Below are positions 60,641 through 64,000 of a stretch of DNA of 64,000 nucleotides, in pieces. Source of the DNA: Chitinophagaceae bacterium (GTDB lineage Bacteria > Bacteroidota > Bacteroidia > Chitinophagales > Chitinophagaceae); the NCBI GenBank assembly GCA_023957125.1, contig JAMLHL010000010.1, forward strand, positions 85,939 to 149,938, given 5' to 3'. Each line of letters starts with the position of its first letter. Within the stretch, counting starts at the first letter, position 1. The notes below the pieces were generated by a model that was given only the letters and a program-made list of their open reading frames with translations, had not been told where the DNA came from and did not search any database. The position numbers and the translations under genes are program-made.

Positions 60641-62577
60641 AAAAGATCATCTCCAACACATGGCTCTTATGCATCTTCGGTTGCACACTTGTATCAGCAC
60701 AGCAGCAGGAGATGCAACAAAGCACATGGCATGGCTTTGCTAAGCACAGTTTTGTTTTTGACGGCAGGCAGGCGCATGTTGTATCGCCGGTTCAGGCATT
60801 ACCGGGTAATCCCTGGGTATGGCGGGCTTATTTTCCCGATTGGCATGTTGAAATGGACAGTATGCTGTTGTCGCGGGGTTTTCATATTGCGTATATAGAT
60901 TGCAGTGATATGTTTGGTAGTCCGGAAGCCATGCAGATATGGGATCAATTTTACGAATATCTGATCCGTAAGAAAGGTTTTTCAGGAAAACCGGCTTTAG
61001 AGGGAGTGAGCAGGGGCGGCTTGTACGTTTACGGCTGGGCCAAACGAAATCCGGGTAAAGTGAGTTGTATTTATGCGGAAGCGCCGGTGCTGGATTTTAA
61101 AACCTGGCCCCTTGCCGACAGGGAAGGGGGTAAACCGCAGTGGGAAAAACTGCTTCGGTCCTATCATTTCACCGATGAGGAAGCAATGGCTTTTTCAGAT
61201 AATCCGATAGACAACCTGGAAACTTTGGCGGCTTTTAAAATACCTGTAATTCATGTAGTGTGTGAAAGAGATAGTGTAGTGCCTGTGACAAAAAACACCG
61301 GGATATTTGAAGCAAATTACAAGAAATATGGTGGGCGGATACAGGTGGATTATATGACGGAAAATCTGAACCTCCGGGGACATCATTTTACTATTGCCAA
61401 TCCCGGCAAGTATGCTGATTTTATATACCAAAACAGTTATCCGGTTAAAGAGGATTTAAGAAATGAAAGCTTCATTCATTCCTTTGGGAGTTTAAATAAC
61501 GTTATATATAAACTTAAGAATAGGATGGACATAAGGGTGGCTTTTTTAGGCGGCTCCATTACTCAGAATCCGGGATGGAGAGACAAAGTCATGGGTTACC
61601 TGAAAGAAAGTTATCCCGGAACCGGTTTTCATTTTATACCCGCCGGAATTGCTTCCTTAGGAAGTGTGCCGCATGCTTTTCGCTTGCAGACGGATGTTTT
61701 AGATAAAGGAAAGGTTGATCTTTTGTTCGTGGAAGCGGCTGTCAATGATTTAGCGAATAAAACGCCCGCAACACAGCAACGGAAAGCGATGGAAGGGATC
61801 GTCAGGCATGCGCTCCGATCCAACCCGGAGATGAATATTATTCTGATGGCTTTCGCGGATGAAGATAAAATAAGAGATTACGATAAAGGAATCACTCCTC
61901 CGGAAGTAGCCTTACATGAGGAAATTGCAGCCTGTTATCAACTTGCTTTTGTCAACCTGGCAAAGGAAGTGCAGCAACGAATTGCGCATCGTGAGTTTAC
62001 GTGGAAAGACGATTTTCGAGACCTGCATCCTTCCCCGTTTGGACAGGAAATTTATTTTCAAACCATCAAGGCACTTTTTAAGGACGCCTGCAGGAAGTAT
62101 AATGGAGAAGCGATCCACAACGTCACTTTACCTAAAGTGAAATACGAAAAGGTTTATGAAAACGGAAAATACATGAGCATATCGGAGGTAAAATCTCTAA
62201 ATGGTTTCGTGCGGAATCCCAACTGGATACCGGCTGACGGAAAGCCAACCCGGCAGGGATTTGTTCGTGTGCCGGTGCTTGAAGGTGAGCATCCCGGCGC
62301 TAAATTCAGTTTTGCTTTTTCAGGCAATGCTATAGGAATTGCAGTAGTTTCTGGGCCGGATGCCGGAGCTATACAATACCGCGTTGATAAGGGAAAGCCG
62401 CGGACCATGGATTTATATACCCAGTGGAGCGGTCAGTTGCATTTGCCCTGGTATCTGGTTTTAGCGGATGATTTACCGGGCGGGAAACATATCCTGAAGG
62501 TGAAAATAATTAAGCGGAAGAACAAGGCGTCCGAAGGGAATACCTGTCGTATCGTACATTTTCTGGTAAATGAATAA
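60637..62577 (+). CDS. Alpha/beta-hydrolase--SGNH esterase fusion
   Basis: A 646-residue exported protein from ATG 60637, which overlaps the GH31 stop (ATGA). Signal: ISNTWLLCIFGCTLVSAQ. The N-terminal alpha/beta-hydrolase (about 30-270) has nucleophile S125 in LEGVSRGGLYVYG, a probable acid in CERDSVVP and H249/H250 in LRGHHF. From about 298 an SGNH domain follows: S307 in VAFLGGSITQNPGW, N370 in EAAVNDLA and H464 in FRDLHPSPFG. The C-terminal ~150 residues (SEVKSLNGFVRNPNWIP onward) form a beta domain. Like the double-SGNH protein it places two esterase chemistries in one chain. Confidence 0.82.
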   Translation: MKKIISNTWLLCIFGCTLVSAQQQEMQQSTWHGFAKHSFVFDGRQAHVVSPVQALPGNPWVWRAYFPDWHVEMDSMLLSRGFHIAYIDCSDMFGSPEAMQIWDQFYEYLIRKKGFSGKPALEGVSRGGLYVYGWAKRNPGKVSCIYAEAPVLDFKTWPLADREGGKPQWEKLLRSYHFTDEEAMAFSDNPIDNLETLAAFKIPVIHVVCERDSVVPVTKNTGIFEANYKKYGGRIQVDYMTENLNLRGHHFTIANPGKYADFIYQNSYPVKEDLRNESFIHSFGSLNNVIYKLKNRMDIRVAFLGGSITQNPGWRDKVMGYLKESYPGTGFHFIPAGIASLGSVPHAFRLQTDVLDKGKVDLLFVEAAVNDLANKTPATQQRKAMEGIVRHALRSNPEMNIILMAFADEDKIRDYDKGITPPEVALHEEIAACYQLAFVNLAKEVQQRIAHREFTWKDDFRDLHPSPFGQEIYFQTIKALFKDACRKYNGEAIHNVTLPKVKYEKVYENGKYMSISEVKSLNGFVRNPNWIPADGKPTRQGFVRVPVLEGEHPGAKFSFAFSGNAIGIAVVSGPDAGAIQYRVDKGKPRTMDLYTQWSGQLHLPWYLVLADDLPGGKHILKVKIIKRKNKASEGNTCRIVHFLVNE

Positions 62578-62610
62578 TTTGGAAATTGATCGTCATTTCC
62601 GTTACCTTTG
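62578..62610 (+). promoter_or_regulatory. tRNA-Pro promoter
   Basis: TTTG (62578-62581), 21-base spacer and TACCTTTG (62603-62610, exact TAnnTTTG). The expected start site falls just before 62619, which is where a partial tRNA copy begins. The same TACCTTTG-C element precedes the tRNA-Gln gene. Confidence 0.65.
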
Positions 62611-62618
62611 CAGCCCTT

Positions 62619-62709
62619 CGGGAGGTAGTTCAGCCCGGTCGTAGAAAATCATTGCGACGTTTTAGGAGCGATAGATTTTCAAGATCCCGCCTCAGGCGGG
62701 ATAGAATAC
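62619..62709 (+). pseudogene. Broken 5' copy of tRNA-Pro with insert
   Basis: Bases 62619-62639 equal the first 21 nucleotides of the tRNA-Pro gene (the exact repeat is 23 nt with the preceding TT). After a 62-base insert the sequence TAGAATAC (62702-62709) resumes with the next tRNA nucleotides and then stops. So an incomplete tRNA 5' part was split in its D-loop. Confidence 0.65.
62640..62702. mobile_element. Small palindromic insert in the partial tRNA copy
   Basis: The 62-63-base insert has two inverted repeats: GAAAATC (62644-62650) with GATTTTC (62674-62680), and ATCCCGCCT-C-AGGCGGGAT (62684-62702). No coding capacity. It resembles a REP/MITE-like element; no flanking duplication is proven beyond a possible single T. 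Confidence 0.5.
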
Positions 62710-62722
62710 AAAGAGAACATTT

Positions 62723-62796
62723 CGGGAGGTAGTTCAGCCCGGTAGAATACGTGGTTTGGGACCACGGGGTCGCAGGTTCGAATCCTGTCCTCCCGA
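62723..62796 (+). tRNA. tRNA-Pro(TGG)
   Basis: The acceptor stem CGGGAGG pairs with CCTCCCG, the anticodon stem GTGGT-type CGTGG/CCACG encloses loop TTTGGGA (anticodon TGG), and the T arm is GCAGG-TTCGAAT-CCTGT. CCA is not encoded. It lies about 110 bases downstream of the promoter because of the inserted partial copy. Confidence 0.95.
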
Positions 62797-62958
62797 CAAA
62801 AAGGAGATCAAATTCCTTCAATCCTTGTAAATATTACTAATTTACAAGGATTTTTTTTGTCTCAATGCCAAATAGAATCAAATTATATCAATATTCTGGT
62901 GAGTGCTTTAACCCACACTGCAGCAAGAAGGTCATTTTTCGACAAATTTCAGAACTCC

Positions 62959-63417
62959 TTACCTTTCGCAGTTAGAAAATGCGGAGGTTTTAAATTTAAG
63001 TGTTAAATCAGTGCCCGGGAAAATAGTTTCTGTTTGATTTAATATTTGTGTGAGTTTTTCTGCTGCCAGGTTAAATCTGGGGGCGGACAGGGAGTGCAAA
63101 ACCACGGTTAATGTTTTGTTTTTATAATCAGGTATCAGGTTTGCATTATTTTGAATGATTTGTTTAACAAGCATTCGCTTTTCCTCTCTGACATTTATAA
63201 TAAGGGAGTTGCTGAGTTCGTTTGCTACAGCCGTTTCTGCCCGGTAACAAATCATTTTTATTATGTTCATCAGCATCTTACTTTCTGGTTTGAGCCTATT
63301 ATAACGTGCCTGATCAGGCATGTTTTTTAAACTTATTCTTGCTGGTATTTTAGAGCGCTCCTCTATTAGCTGTTGCTCTGTTTGCTGATGCTTTTCTATC
63401 TGCTCCACTATTTTCAT
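62959..63417 (-). pseudogene. Transposase remnant, C-terminal part
   Basis: A 152-residue frame matching the C-terminal region of a Bacteroidota transposase-like family: MPDQARYNRLKPESKMLMNI, CYRAETAVANELSN, then IPDYKNKTLTVVLHSLSAPR and FPGTDLTLKF. No DDE catalytic core is present. Its start ATG overlaps the stop of the N-terminal fragment (ATGA at 63414-63417), a deletion joint rather than a designed gene pair. A domesticated small protein is possible but less likely. Confidence 0.6.
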
Positions 63418-63686
63418 TCTTCACCTTTTTCCACAAACTTTTTATAGGCACGCTGCACACTATCTTCACTAACATGGAAGCACCTCTCCACCTCCACTTT
63501 CCGACAAAGCCTTTGATGAATAAAATTGCTGGTGATATAACGAAACGCTTTCAAGTCTCCTTTGGGATGAGCATATACCGGAAGTCCATTAACAATGTAT
63601 TGCACCAGATCGTCCTTTTCATAAACACCAAGGCAATTTGAAATAAGGGTACAGTCTGCTGGAAATAAAGGTAATTGTAATCGCAT
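63414..63686 (-). pseudogene. Transposase remnant, N-terminal part
   Basis: A 90-residue frame, MRLQLPLFPADCTLISNC, LGVYEKDDLVQYIVNGLPVY and FHVSEDSVQRAYKKFVEKGE, typical of the N-terminal helix-turn-helix part of the same transposase-like family. It stops right where the full protein would enter its catalytic domain. Confidence 0.6.
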
Positions 63687-63864
63687 ACCTCAAATTAAAC
63701 GCATAATTACTTTGCGAACAAACACTTTATTGCAACATCGAGGGAAGGAGGTCTGGAAACTTCATCAGCTTTATAAGTTTCATACCGCGTTCTATACCTG
63801 TCGCCCACTTTATCAGCTTATCCGGGAATATGTATTGGAGATTGGTAATTCCGGAGAGAGGAAG

Positions 63865-63935
63865 TTGCCCGACCTGGATTCGAACCAAGACAATCAGATC
63901 CAGAGACTGATGTACTACCATTATACTATCGGGCA
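63865..63935 (-). tRNA. tRNA-Gln(CTG)
   Basis: On the minus strand TGCCCGA pairs with TCGGGCA (acceptor), the D arm is GTAT..GTAC, the anticodon loop CTCTGGA gives CTG, and the T arm is CTTGG-TTCGAAT-CCAGG. One mismatch (T-T) closes the anticodon stem. CCA is not encoded. The bases 63687-63864 hold nothing recognisable. Confidence 0.85.
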
Positions 63936-63946
63936 ATAATGGGCGG

Positions 63947-63979
63947 CAAAGGTAAAACTTTTTTTATTTAAAAAATCAA
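63947..63979 (-). promoter_or_regulatory. tRNA-Gln promoter
   Basis: On the minus strand TTG (63979-63977), 22-base spacer and TACCTTTG (63954-63947), identical in its -7 element to the tRNA-Pro promoter. It lies 12 bases upstream of the tRNA-Gln 5' end. Confidence 0.6.
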
Positions 63980-64000
63980 CCTGACAAGTTTTGGGGTGCA

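Overview
The window reads as a chromosomal segment of a free-living, glycan-degrading member of the Bacteroidota, most likely family Chitinophagaceae. The signs are SusC/SusD outer-membrane pairs with ECF sigma factors and a FecR anti-sigma, a DUF4974-type FecR tail, many short lipoproteins and Tat-like CAZymes, promoters of the TTTG / TAnnTTTG type instead of -35/-10, little use of Shine-Dalgarno sites, and intergenic tracts of degenerate phrase repeats. Genus and species cannot be fixed from sequence reading alone.

Layout. 1-2.8 kb: lysA and a thioredoxin-like TlpA protein. 2.8-9.3 kb: a ruined polysaccharide-utilisation locus (ECF sigma, FecR, then a SusC N-terminus fused out of frame to a SusD C-terminus, then an intact GH116 enzyme), with a PIN toxin/antitoxin pair lodged between sigma and FecR. 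9.4-11.6 kb: M90 peptidase and DUF2130 protein. 11.6-22.6 kb: an accessory glycan block with GH29 fucosidase, a DUF4091/GH123-like enzyme, a divergent LacI regulator, CutC, a GH109-like oxidoreductase-fold glycosidase, a TIM-barrel isomerase and a large c-type haem protein. 22.6-26.9 kb: FkbM methyltransferase, asnA, GNAT, a lipoprotein and an outer-membrane protein. 27-37 kb: a second, intact SusC/SusD locus led by an ECF sigma without FecR, with a ceramidase-fold protein and a PqaA-like hydrolase. 37-41.4 kb: rhomboid, DUF4105, alpha/beta hydrolase, kdsA. 41.6-42.3 kb: a second toxin/antitoxin pair bounded by a 10-bp inverted repeat. 42.4-48.5 kb: AraC regulator divergent from a symporter / DHDPS-family lyase / sialidase-like / membrane-protein cluster. 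48.6-50.9 kb: TonB-like protein and folC. 50.9-62.6 kb: GH106-like enzyme, two small genes, then a tightly packed operon of a beta-propeller protein, a double-SGNH esterase, GH31 and an alpha/beta-hydrolase-SGNH fusion. 62.6-64 kb: tRNA-Pro with a damaged upstream partial copy, a transposase remnant lacking its middle, and tRNA-Gln.

How it works together. Most accessory genes encode secreted or surface enzymes that trim complex glycans (fucose, GalNAc, rhamnose, sialic-acid-like and alpha-glycosidic or acylated substrates), with import through SusCD and an SSS-type symporter. Control is by ECF sigma, LacI and AraC regulators. The region also shows decay: a SusC/SusD deletion scar, a gutted transposase, a broken tRNA copy, two toxin/antitoxin insertions and several repeat families.

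The strongest leads for new biology are the bimodular esterase operon at 54.7-62.6 kb, the tRNA-Pro duplication carrying a small palindromic insert, the toxin/antitoxin cassette with integron-like ends, and a 40-bp promoter segment shared by two unrelated operons.
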